DNA from: an uncultured Novosphingobium sp.
Lineage (GTDB): Bacteria; Pseudomonadota; Alphaproteobacteria; Sphingomonadales; Sphingomonadaceae
Direction of reading: 5' to 3'
Length of the DNA stretch: 18,640 nt
Assembly (NCBI GenBank): GCA_937897535.1
Contig: CALCQB010000180.1
Span: forward strand, 1-18,640
The notes beneath the pieces are model-generated. The model did no database searches, was not told the DNA's origin, and saw only the letters and a list, made by a program, of their open reading frames with translations. Each line of letters begins with the position of its first letter. Within the stretch, counting starts at the first letter, position 1. A program made the translations under genes and the position numbers. Below, in pieces: positions 7,918 to 14,237 of the stretch.

Positions 7918-8532
7918 ATGCCTGAGACGCGTACCGGCCTGCCGATCATGACCTTTCCCGATCGGGCCGCGCTGGACAACTGGCTGGCGGAACAACCGCC
8001 CGGTGCAGCAGGCGCGTGGCTGCGTTTCGCCAAGAAGGGTGCGGACTTTGCCAGCGTCAGCAAGGCCGTAGCGATCGACTGCGCGCTGTGTCATGGCTGG
8101 ATCGATGGTCAGCTCGACAAATACGACGCGCACAGCTGGCTGACCCGGTTTACCCCGCGAAAGGCACGGAGCAAATGGTCGCAGGTCAACCGGACGCGCG
8201 CGCTCGAACTGGTAGCCGAAGGGCGGATGACTGCTGCGGGCCAGGCTGAAATCGACAAGGCGAAAGGCGATGGCCGCTGGGACGCCGCCTATGCGCCGGC
8301 CAGCACAGCCGAAGTGCCGTCCGACCTGCAGGCCGCACTCGCTGCCAATCCGATCGCGGGGGCATTCTTCGCCACCCTGACCGGGGCCAATCGCTATGCA
8401 ATCCTCTACCGGATCGGGGCGGTCAAGCAGGCCGAGACCAGAGCCCGCAAAATCGGCGAATTCGTGGCGATGCTTGCGCGCGGCGAAACCGTGCACGGCC
8501 CAACGAAAAGGGGGCGCCGAAGCACCCCCTGA
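7918..8532 (+). CDS. YdeI/OmpD-associated family protein
   Basis: The 204-residue product matches the YdeI family: FPDRAALDNWLAEQP, then WLRFAKKG, the hallmark CHGWIDGQLDKYD, RFTPRKARSKWSQVN, the segment GRMTAAGQAEIDKAKGDGRW, and a C-terminal FFATLTGANRYAILYRIGAVKQAETRARKI. Some members have been called bacteriocin-protection proteins, but the biochemical role is not established. The frame is open upstream to 7708, where it only overlaps amn antisense. ATGs at 7915 and 7918 are adjacent; 7918 gives better spacing to GGGGG (7908-7912). The gene converges on rplI with 23 bases between stops, and its last coding bases contain the rplI terminator on the other strand. Confidence 0.88.
   Translation: MPETRTGLPIMTFPDRAALDNWLAEQPPGAAGAWLRFAKKGADFASVSKAVAIDCALCHGWIDGQLDKYDAHSWLTRFTPRKARSKWSQVNRTRALELVAEGRMTAAGQAEIDKAKGDGRWDAAYAPASTAEVPSDLQAALAANPIAGAFFATLTGANRYAILYRIGAVKQAETRARKIGEFVAMLARGETVHGPTKRGRRSTP
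8506..8529 (-). terminator. Intrinsic terminator of rpsF-rpsR-rplI, inside the opposing gene
   Basis: Read on the minus strand, GGGGGTGC and GCGCCCCC pair over 8 bases (one T-G wobble) around the tetraloop TTCG, followed by TTTT (8509-8506). On the plus strand the same pairing has a C-A mismatch and no T run, so it is directional for the minus strand. It lies about 27 bases after the rplI stop, within the YdeI-like coding sequence. Confidence 0.85.
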
Positions 8533-8555
8533 TCGTTTGGAACTGGCAGAAGGTA

Positions 8556-9179
8556 TTAGCCTTCTGCGTCTTCCGCAGCTTCGTCGGCAGCCGGGGCTGC
8601 ATCGGCACGGGCCGCTTCTTCTTCGGTCATTTCACCGTTACCGGCTTCGAAGTCGGTCGCTGCGGCAGCCGCTGCGTCGTCTTCGAACATGGCCTTGAGG
8701 ACGTCGACGCCCTGGGCCTGCTGCTCGGCTTCGTCCGGCGAGCGGGCGACGTTGACCTTGACGGAAACAACGACTTCCGGGTGCAGGGTAACCTTGACGT
8801 CGAACACGCCGATCGTCTTGATCGGGCGTTCCAGCACGACCATCGACTTGGCGATACCGGCTCCGTCGGCGTTCAGCGCGTCGACGATGTCGCGCACCGA
8901 AACCGAACCATAAAGCTGGCCGGCGTTCGACGAGGCGCGGATCAGCACGACCGACTTGCCTTCGACATTGGCCGAGTGGACTTCGGCTTCGCCGCGGCGG
9001 CTGGCATTGTCAGCCTCGATCTTCGAGCGGTTGGCTTCGAACACCTTGCGGTTGGCTTCGTTGGCGCGCAGCGCCTTCTTGTTGGGCAGCAGGAAGTTGC
9101 GGGCGTAGCCGTCCTTGACGGTGACCACGTCGCCGATCGTGCCGAGCTTCTCGATCCGTTCGAGGAGGATGATATCCAT
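8556..9179 (-). CDS. rplI: 50S ribosomal protein L9, long acidic C-terminal tail
   Basis: L9 binds 23S rRNA domain V and reaches out from the ribosome surface. The N-domain MDIILLERIEKLGTIGDVV, GYARNFLLPNKKA and the long connecting helix are typical. The C-domain includes SSNAGQLYGSVSVRDI and HPEVVVSVKVNVAR. At 207 residues it is about 55 longer than E. coli L9. The extra part, from roughly residue 152 on, is rich in Ala, Asp and Glu and looks disordered; such tails occur in other alphaproteobacteria. It starts 12 bases after the rpsR stop, with GGGAG before the ATG. It is the third gene of rpsF-rpsR-rplI. Confidence 0.97.
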   Translation of the reverse strand: MDIILLERIEKLGTIGDVVTVKDGYARNFLLPNKKALRANEANRKVFEANRSKIEADNASRRGEAEVHSANVEGKSVVLIRASSNAGQLYGSVSVRDIVDALNADGAGIAKSMVVLERPIKTIGVFDVKVTLHPEVVVSVKVNVARSPDEAEQQAQGVDVLKAMFEDDAAAAAATDFEAGNGEMTEEEAARADAAPAADEAAEDAEG

Positions 9180-9191
9180 GTCGTCTCTCCC

Positions 9192-9416
9192 TTACTTGAC
9201 GAGGTAGGGCAGCAGGCCCAGGTGCCGGGCACGCTTGATCGCCTGGCCGAGCTCACGCTGCTTCTTCGCGGAAACGGCGGTGATGCGCGAGGGCACGATC
9301 TTGCCGCGTTCGGACATATAGCCCTGCAGCAGACGCGTGTCCTTGTAGTCGATCGCGGGAGCATTCTTGCCCGAGAACGGGCACGACTTGCGGCGGCGGA
9401 AAAATGCGCGGGCCAT
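9192..9416 (-). CDS. rpsR: 30S ribosomal protein S18
   Basis: S18 pairs with S6 on the platform of the 30S subunit. The 74-residue protein begins MARAFFRRRKSCPFSGKNAP and contains IDYKDTRLLQGYMSERGKI, VPSRITAVSAKKQRELGQAI and KRARHLGLLPYL, all conserved in the family. The ATG lies 3 bases after the rpsF stop, and its ribosome binding site GAGGAG is inside the last codons of rpsF, so the two partner proteins are made from coupled translation. A single Cys in the N-terminal CPFSG is retained. Confidence 0.98.
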   Translation of the reverse strand: MARAFFRRRKSCPFSGKNAPAIDYKDTRLLQGYMSERGKIVPSRITAVSAKKQRELGQAIKRARHLGLLPYLVK

Positions 9417-9419
9417 TGC

Positions 9420-9782
9420 TTAGAACTCCTCGCGTTCGCGGCGCTTGGCGCGCTCACGGTCTTGCTTGCGCATCTGCACCGACGGGCCTTCTTCATGCTC
9501 GTCAACCCGGACGGTCATCCAGCGGATCACGTCTTCGTTGATCGCGGTCTGGCGTTCCAGCTCGGCCACGACGCCCGAAGGGGCCTCGATGTTGAGCATC
9601 ACGAAGTGCGCCTTGCGGTTGCGCTTGATCTTGTAGGCGAGATTCTTGAGGCCCCAGGTCTCGGTCTTGGTGACCTTGCCCTGTCCGGCTTCGACGATCT
9701 CGGTGGCGGTGGCAGCCAGCGCATCAACTTGCGCTTGGCTGAGGTCCTGGCGAGCCAGGAACACGTGCTCATATAGAGCCAC
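9420..9782 (-). CDS. rpsF: 30S ribosomal protein S6, GTG start
   Basis: S6 forms a dimer with S18 on 16S rRNA. The 120-residue protein has the family pattern: MALYEHVFLARQDLSQAQVD, then GQGKVTKTETWGLKNLAYKI and KAHFVMLNIEAP, with a charged C-terminal tail ending KRREREEF. The open frame extends to 9827 with ATGs at 9796 and 9799. The GTG at 9782 is the better start: S6 proteins begin (M)-x-x-Y-E-x-V, and GAAGGA sits 6 bases before the GTG. That ribosome binding site would lie inside the longer versions. First gene of the S6-S18-L9 operon. Confidence 0.95.
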   Translation of the reverse strand: MALYEHVFLARQDLSQAQVDALAATATEIVEAGQGKVTKTETWGLKNLAYKIKRNRKAHFVMLNIEAPSGVVAELERQTAINEDVIRWMTVRVDEHEEGPSVQMRKQDRERAKRREREEF

Positions 9783-9874
9783 GGCATATCCTTCCATCAT
9801 TCTAACCGATCGCTGGCTGATCCGCACGATTGCGGGGCCCCTCCGGCTTTCTTCGCTTCCCCGGCAAACCGGAG
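9783..9874 (-). promoter_or_regulatory. Structured 5' leader of rpsF-rpsR-rplI, possible S6:S18 control site
   Basis: Between the predicted promoter and the GTG start lies a leader of roughly 90-100 bases. On the minus strand CTCCGG (9874-9869) pairs with CCGGAG (9846-9841) and encloses a GC-rich segment with further CCGG and GAAG elements. In other bacteria the S6-S18 complex represses its own mRNA through a hairpin with an exposed CCG. The location and the CCG-bearing hairpin fit that idea, but the conserved motif was not matched base by base. Confidence 0.3.
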
Positions 9875-9883
9875 AAGTCGCGG

Positions 9884-9911
9884 CCCTTAGCGACTTTGCG
9901 GGTCAACGCAA
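9884..9911 (-). promoter_or_regulatory. Candidate promoter of the rpsF operon
   Basis: On the minus strand TTGCGT (9911-9906) and TAAGGG (9889-9884) are separated by 16 bases. The -10 box lies in the loop of a 7-base inverted repeat, AAGTCGC/GCGACTT (9875-9881 and 9890-9896), which could be an operator or chance. A similar TTGCCG-16-TAAGGA pair precedes dnaN. Confidence 0.35.
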
Positions 9912-9923
9912 GGGAAAAGGGGT

Positions 9924-10457
9924 CTAATCGCGGTCAGTCAGCTCAACCCTGAACTGGGTGCGATCGACATCGTCGGTAAGCATGCCCTGCATGGTGAAGT
10001 GCCCTGGCCGGTCTGAATCATTGTAGAAGCGGAACTCGCCCTTGCTGGTGCTCCATTCGTAGGGCGCAGGCAGCTGCGTGCCGCTCAGCACTTTCATCCG
10101 GTAGATCGAGAGGCCGGCCTTGTCGGCGATGACCCAGCATTCGCCCGTGATCGCATAGACACCTTTGTATTCGCTGCCTCCGAGCTTCATGACTTCGAAC
10201 ATCGTCCCCTCGAAGCTCCAGTCGGGATCGAGCCGGAACTGCATTCCCACCCCCGACACGAATTCTCCGCCTTCAAACTGGTCGCTCGGGGTCCGGCTTT
10301 GTCCAGCCCAGGTCAGGCCCATGACCCGGCGCATCAGCGCATGATAGGGTTCCGGGACGATAGCCGCGGCCGGGGCGGCGGGAGCCAGCAGGCTGGCGGC
10401 AGTCGCCCCCAGAATTGCGCAGCGACGGGTGATCAGGAGCGGCACAACCATCGCCAT
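9924..10457 (-). CDS. Exported protein of unknown function with twin-arginine-like signal
   Basis: I do not recognise this 177-residue protein. The N-terminus has TRRCAILGATAASLLAPAAP and ends in AAA near residue 32, a signal peptide whose RRxxIL resembles the Tat motif SRRxFLK, though a Sec signal is equally possible. The mature part of about 145 residues is rich in short polar and aromatic stretches such as DPDWSFEGTMFEVMKLGG and EFRFYNDSDRPGHF and looks like a small beta-sandwich or barrel. Only one Cys remains after the signal. The ATG at 10457 is followed by a second in-frame ATG at 10451; neither has a strong ribosome binding site. It lies upstream of rpsF on the same strand, with no U-rich terminator between them. 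Confidence 0.75.
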   Translation of the reverse strand: MAMVVPLLITRRCAILGATAASLLAPAAPAAAIVPEPYHALMRRVMGLTWAGQSRTPSDQFEGGEFVSGVGMQFRLDPDWSFEGTMFEVMKLGGSEYKGVYAITGECWVIADKAGLSIYRMKVLSGTQLPAPYEWSTSKGEFRFYNDSDRPGHFTMQGMLTDDVDRTQFRVELTDRD

Positions 10458-10574
10458 TCCATACCGCCAAGCCCCCTGAGAAACCTTGTGGATTCGCGAC
10501 AGTCAGTTCGGTCCCCTTGTCAGGCGGGCCCCGCTGCCGCACAGAACCCCAACCTTTTACGGAGTTTCCGATCC

Positions 10575-11525
10575 ATGCCTACCGGCCTAGTTGCGCTGCT
10601 TGACGACATTTCGGTGATCGCCAAGGCGGCTGCCGCGACCATCGACGATGTTGGCGTCGCCGCGGCCAAGGCCGGGACCAAGGCTGCCGGGGTGGTGATC
10701 GACGATGCGGCGGTGACCCCGTCCTATGTCACCGAATTCACCCCTGACCGCGAACTGCCGATCATCAAAAGGATCGCGATCGGCAGCCTGAAGAACAAGT
10801 TGCTGATCCTGCTGCCGGTCGCGCTGATCCTCAGTCAGTTCCTGCCCTGGGCAGTCACCCCGCTGCTGATGCTGGGCGGACTGTACCTGTGCTACGAAGG
10901 CGCGGAGAAAGTGCTGGAGAAGCTGGGCGGTGAAAAGCACGGCGAAACGCTCGAAGACCCGATCACCAACATGGCCGAGTTCGAGCAGGAACGCACCAGC
11001 GGCGCGATCCGCACCGATTTCATCCTCTCGGCCGAGATCATGGCAATTGCCCTGGCCGAAGTGGCGGGCGAGCCGCTGCTCAACCGCGCGATCATCCTGG
11101 CGGTAGTCGGGGTTGTGATCACAGTTGCGGTCTACGGCGCGGTCGCGCTGATCGTGAAGATGGACGATATCGGGCTGCACCTGGTCGAGAACCGCCACAC
11201 CGCGTTCGAGAAGAGGCTCGGGCGCGGCCTGCTTCATGCCATGCCAAGGCTGCTGGCCTTGCTGTCAGTGGTCGGAACGGCAGCGATGCTGTGGGTCGGC
11301 GGACAGATCGTGATCCACGGTCTGCACGAACTCGGGGTGCATGGCCCGTCCGATTTGGTCCATGCCGTGCAGCATCTGGTCGAGGAAGCCACCGGAGCGC
11401 TCGCCGGAGTGCTCGGCTGGTTCACCAACGCGGCGCTGTCGGGCGTGGCCGGACTGGTACTCGGCGCGGTTGTGGCCGTGGTGATCCACGGCGTGCTCAA
11501 GCTCAAGACCGGTGCGGAGGCCTAG
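10575..11525 (+). CDS. DUF808 (YedI-like) inner membrane protein
   Basis: The 316-residue product matches the DUF808 family typified by E. coli YedI, whose function is unknown. The N-terminus GLVALLDDISVIAKAAAATI and the stretch DDAAVTPS followed by RELPIIKRIAIGSLKNKL are characteristic. Hydrophobic segments lie at about 75-107 (two spans around PWAVTPLLMLGGLYLCYEGAEKV), 172-195, 222-248 and 288-307. The charged loop after GAEKVLEKLGG (HGETLEDPI) is also typical. The frame is open further upstream to 10299, but the ATG at 10575 is chosen because it has ACGGAG 10 bases before it and matches the family N-terminus. Its stop overlaps the stop of the convergent small gene by 4 bases. Confidence 0.93.
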   Translation: MPTGLVALLDDISVIAKAAAATIDDVGVAAAKAGTKAAGVVIDDAAVTPSYVTEFTPDRELPIIKRIAIGSLKNKLLILLPVALILSQFLPWAVTPLLMLGGLYLCYEGAEKVLEKLGGEKHGETLEDPITNMAEFEQERTSGAIRTDFILSAEIMAIALAEVAGEPLLNRAIILAVVGVVITVAVYGAVALIVKMDDIGLHLVENRHTAFEKRLGRGLLHAMPRLLALLSVVGTAAMLWVGGQIVIHGLHELGVHGPSDLVHAVQHLVEEATGALAGVLGWFTNAALSGVAGLVLGAVVAVVIHGVLKLKTGAEA

Positions 11526-11869
11526 TTCGAGCCCCAGCCGCCGTCCTTGCCCGGGTCGTAGAGCGGGACGCCGGAGCTCTCTGCCTTGCCGTCATAACCG
11601 CTGCGCTGGCGCTGCGCCTCGGCCCGGGCGCGAGCGGCGGCGCTGGACGAGCCGGATCGCGCCGCCCCGGTCCCGCTGCCCCAGCCGTCGTCTTCATCGG
11701 CATCAATGGCGAAGGCGCTGGGCTTGGCCGGCTTCGATTGCGAACTGAAGGTTCCGTCCCCGCCGGGGCTCATATTGGAACTGATGGCATAGAAGGCCGC
11801 AGCCAGGAACGCCACGAGCATGGCCCGCTGAATCATTTGCCTGGTGTTGGTTTGGCTTCCGTCTTCCAC
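11522..11869 (-). CDS. Small membrane-anchored protein of unknown function
   Basis: This 115-residue protein is not recognised. One hydrophobic helix (about residues 14-30, IQRAMLVAFLAAAFYAI) would anchor it in the membrane. The rest is low-complexity, rich in Gly, Ser, Ala and charged residues, with WGS repeated at 63-65 (DDGWGSG) and 112-114 (DGGWGSN). The GTG at 11869 is preferred because GGAG stands 7 bases before it; an ATG at 11836 would give 104 residues and keep the helix, and a TTG at 11887 is also in frame. It follows the Mur ligase gene on the same strand after a 54-base gap and could share its transcript. A link to the cell envelope is only a guess from position. Confidence 0.65.
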   Translation of the reverse strand: MEDGSQTNTRQMIQRAMLVAFLAAAFYAISSNMSPGGDGTFSSQSKPAKPSAFAIDADEDDGWGSGTGAARSGSSSAAARARAEAQRQRSGYDGKAESSGVPLYDPGKDGGWGSN

Positions 11870-11923
11870 GCCTGGTCTCCGCTGCAAGCCAGCGAAACCT
11901 AATCCCGGTGCCTTGCCAAGCGG

Positions 11924-13333
11924 TTAAGGCAGGCGCTTCAGCAAATCCTTCGCGAACAGGGTCAGGGTGTCGTCGCGCGCGCCCATGATCACGATCCGGT
12001 CGCCGGGCCGGGCGAGGGCAGCCATGCGGGTGGCGCATTCGTCACGCGACGGGACGTATTCCGCCGTGCCCCCGGCCGCCGCGATCAGCGCGACGATCCG
12101 CGCGCTACCTTCGCTGCGATCGACGGTGCCGCCGAAATAGACCGGATCGCACAGGATCGTGACATCGTCCGGATCCAGCAGGCGCGCGAAGGTCTCGGCC
12201 AGTTCGTGACCCATCTGTCGCAGCGGGCCATAGCCGTGTGGCTGGAAGAACGCGATCACCCGGCCCGGCTGCGCCTTGAGCGTCGCCAGCGTCGCCGCGC
12301 ACTTTTCCGGATTGTGGCCAAAATCGTCGATCACGGTGATCCCGCACCCGCTGGTGCCGATCACGTCGAAGCGGCGGGCCAGCCCGGCATAGCTGCCAAG
12401 CGCCGCCACAGCATTACCGGTCTGGACACCGGCAGCACTCGCCGCGGCAATCGCGGCCAGCGCGTTGGAAAGGTTGTGGCGGCCCGGAACGCCCAGCCGC
12501 AACTGATGGGTCGAGGCATCGCGCCGGTCGATCACGCTGGCGGCGATCGCGAACGGCTCTTCCTGAATACTGCCCTCGACTACGCCGATCTGCGCCGCCG
12601 GGTTGCCGATCGCGTAGGTTACCGAGGGTGTGTAAACCGGCAGGATCGCCGCCGCCTCGGCGTCGTCGAGGTTGACCACGGCCACATCGCAGGTGCGCAG
12701 GAAATCCCCGAACAGCGCGCGCAGCTCCTCCATCGACTTGTGATCGAGGCTGACGTTGAGCAGGACTGCGACAGTGGGGCGGTACAGCGCGATCGAGCCG
12801 TCGCTCTCGTCGACTTCGGAGACGAACAGACCACCGCCACCAACCCGCGCGCTGGCGAAGGGTGCGTCGGGGCTCGCATAGTTCTTCATCACCGCGCCGT
12901 TCATGATCGTCGGATCAAGTCCCGCTTGGTCCATGATCCAGCCGGTCATCCCGGTGACGGTGCTCTTCCCGCTGGTCCCGCCGATTGCGATCCGCGCCGG
13001 GGCGGCGTTGAACAGCGCGGCGAGCAGCTCGGCCCGGGTCATCCGCGGACAGCCCAGTTCGCGGGCGCGGACCATTTCCGGGACCGTGTTTTCAACCGCC
13101 GCCGAGGCGACCAGGGTCTGGTCGGGCGAAACGATCCCGCCACCGTCCTGCGGGTGGAGCGTGAACCCCAGGCTTTCCAGCCAGGCGAACTTCTCCGGCG
13201 TGCGGCCCTGGTCGCGGCTGCGGTCCGATCCCGCCACTTCGGCGCCGGCACCTTTGAGGATCAGCGCCAGCGGCAGCATCCCCGATCCGCCGATGCCGCA
13301 GAAGAACCAGGGGTGAGAGGTAAGGTCGGTCAT
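11924..13333 (-). CDS. Mur ligase family protein (MurC/Mpl-like)
   Basis: The 469-residue enzyme has the three Mur ligase domains. The Rossmann start FCGIGGSGMLPLALILKG (11-28) and AGSDRSRD resemble MurC and bind the UDP-MurNAc part. The ATP loop is GGTSGKSTVTGM (118-129; K123), compared with GTHGKTTT in classical MurC. SEVDESD (172-178), NVSLDH (193-198) and GRHNLSNALAA (284-294) follow. The C-terminal domain has DDFGHNPEKCAATLATLK (336-353). The reaction would join an L-amino acid or peptide to UDP-MurNAc. Because it lies head to head with an LD-carboxypeptidase and outside a division-wall cluster, a recycling role like Mpl (tripeptide ligase) is more likely than housekeeping MurC. The ATG at 13333 matches the family N-terminus; the frame is open to 13384. 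It has no ribosome binding site. Confidence 0.88.
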   Translation of the reverse strand: MTDLTSHPWFFCGIGGSGMLPLALILKGAGAEVAGSDRSRDQGRTPEKFAWLESLGFTLHPQDGGGIVSPDQTLVASAAVENTVPEMVRARELGCPRMTRAELLAALFNAAPARIAIGGTSGKSTVTGMTGWIMDQAGLDPTIMNGAVMKNYASPDAPFASARVGGGGLFVSEVDESDGSIALYRPTVAVLLNVSLDHKSMEELRALFGDFLRTCDVAVVNLDDAEAAAILPVYTPSVTYAIGNPAAQIGVVEGSIQEEPFAIAASVIDRRDASTHQLRLGVPGRHNLSNALAAIAAASAAGVQTGNAVAALGSYAGLARRFDVIGTSGCGITVIDDFGHNPEKCAATLATLKAQPGRVIAFFQPHGYGPLRQMGHELAETFARLLDPDDVTILCDPVYFGGTVDRSEGSARIVALIAAAGGTAEYVPSRDECATRMAALARPGDRIVIMGARDDTLTLFAKDLLKRLP

Positions 13334-13339
13334 GGCGCT

Positions 13340-13380
13340 GCGGTATGCGCCCTTGTCTGTCTGCGCAACCGGGCTAGGAA
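13340..13380. promoter_or_regulatory. Weak overlapping divergent promoters of the Mur ligase and LD-carboxypeptidase genes
   Basis: The 53-base gap between the two starts holds TTGCGC (13368-13363, minus) 17 bases from TACCGC (13345-13340), and TTGTCT (13353-13358, plus) 16 bases from TAGGAA (13375-13380). Each -10 box is six bases from its ATG. The -10 matches are poor; the geometry is the main support. Confidence 0.25.
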
Positions 13381-13386
13381 GCAAAT

Positions 13387-14211
13387 ATGACCCGCATCGC
13401 CATCTGCGCCCCGTCGCGCTCGATCACGCCGGAGGATGCAGCGCGCGTTGCGGCACTGGCGAGCGAGTTCGCCGGGATCGAGCTGCAGTTTCATCCGCAA
13501 TGCCATTTCGAGCACGGCCACTTCGCCGGAACCGACCGTCAGCGGCTGGAGGCGCTGGTCGAATGCGCCAACGATCCGGCTTTTGACGCGGTCTGGTTCG
13601 CGCGCGGTGGCTATGGCTCGAACCGGATTGCCGAGGATGCGATCGCCCGGTTCGATCACGTGGCACAGGACAAGGCTTTTCTGGGCTATTCCGATGGCGG
13701 TTATCTGCTTGGTGGGCTCTATCGCCAACGGATCGGCCGTCCGGTCCATGCCACGATGCCGGCCGACATCCGGCGGAGCGGCGGCGAAGCAGCGGTGCGG
13801 CGAGTGTTGGGGTTCATCGCGGGAGACAATACGGGACTGGAGCCGGGGCTGGACGATCGCCCGGTCGCCGCCTTCAACCTGATCACCCTGGCGATGCTGT
13901 GCGGCACGCCCTTGATGCCGGGACTGGCCGGACACGTGGTGCTGGTCGAGGAAGTCAGCGAGTACGACTATGCGGTCGACCGGCTGTTCTTTCACCTGAC
14001 TGCCCATCTGGGCGGGATTGCCGGGCTGCGGCTCGGCCGGATCAGCGATGTGCCGCCGAATGAGGTCGAATTCGGCCAGACGGTCGAGGAAATCGCCCGG
14101 CACTGGTGCGCCCGGCATTCGATCCCTTACCTTGGCCGGGCCGACATCGGCCACGATATCGACAACACAATTGTACCCTTCGGGCTTGCCCGCAGCTTTG
14201 CCGGGCAATAG
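13387..14211 (+). CDS. S66 family LD-carboxypeptidase
   Basis: LD-carboxypeptidases remove the terminal D-Ala from murein tetrapeptides in the cytoplasm, producing the tripeptide that can be reused. The 274-residue protein has no signal peptide. It carries the S66 triad: S102 in FLGYSDGGYL, a Glu in LVEEVSEYDY (E188 or E189) and H256 in DIGHDIDNT. FARGGYGSNRI (71-81), equivalent to the RGGYG motif of LdcA, is present, as is AVDRLFFHL. It is somewhat shorter than the usual 300 or so residues. The ATG has AGGAAG 5 bases before it. It is divergent from the Mur ligase gene, and fabD follows after 26 bases. Confidence 0.92.
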   Translation: MTRIAICAPSRSITPEDAARVAALASEFAGIELQFHPQCHFEHGHFAGTDRQRLEALVECANDPAFDAVWFARGGYGSNRIAEDAIARFDHVAQDKAFLGYSDGGYLLGGLYRQRIGRPVHATMPADIRRSGGEAAVRRVLGFIAGDNTGLEPGLDDRPVAAFNLITLAMLCGTPLMPGLAGHVVLVEEVSEYDYAVDRLFFHLTAHLGGIAGLRLGRISDVPPNEVEFGQTVEEIARHWCARHSIPYLGRADIGHDIDNTIVPFGLARSFAGQ

Positions 14212-14237
14212 GCGCGCGAGCGACAAGGAGATCATGG

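Noticed and set aside
9875..9896. Inverted repeat AAGTCGC/GCGACTT as a terminator for the upstream exported protein gene
   Set aside because: No T run follows, and it overlaps the proposed rpsF promoter, so an operator or chance repeat is as likely.
12206..13390. Long plus-strand frame of 394 codons
   Set aside because: It is the shadow of the Mur ligase gene; the translated product is Arg/Gly/Asp-rich with no domain signal.
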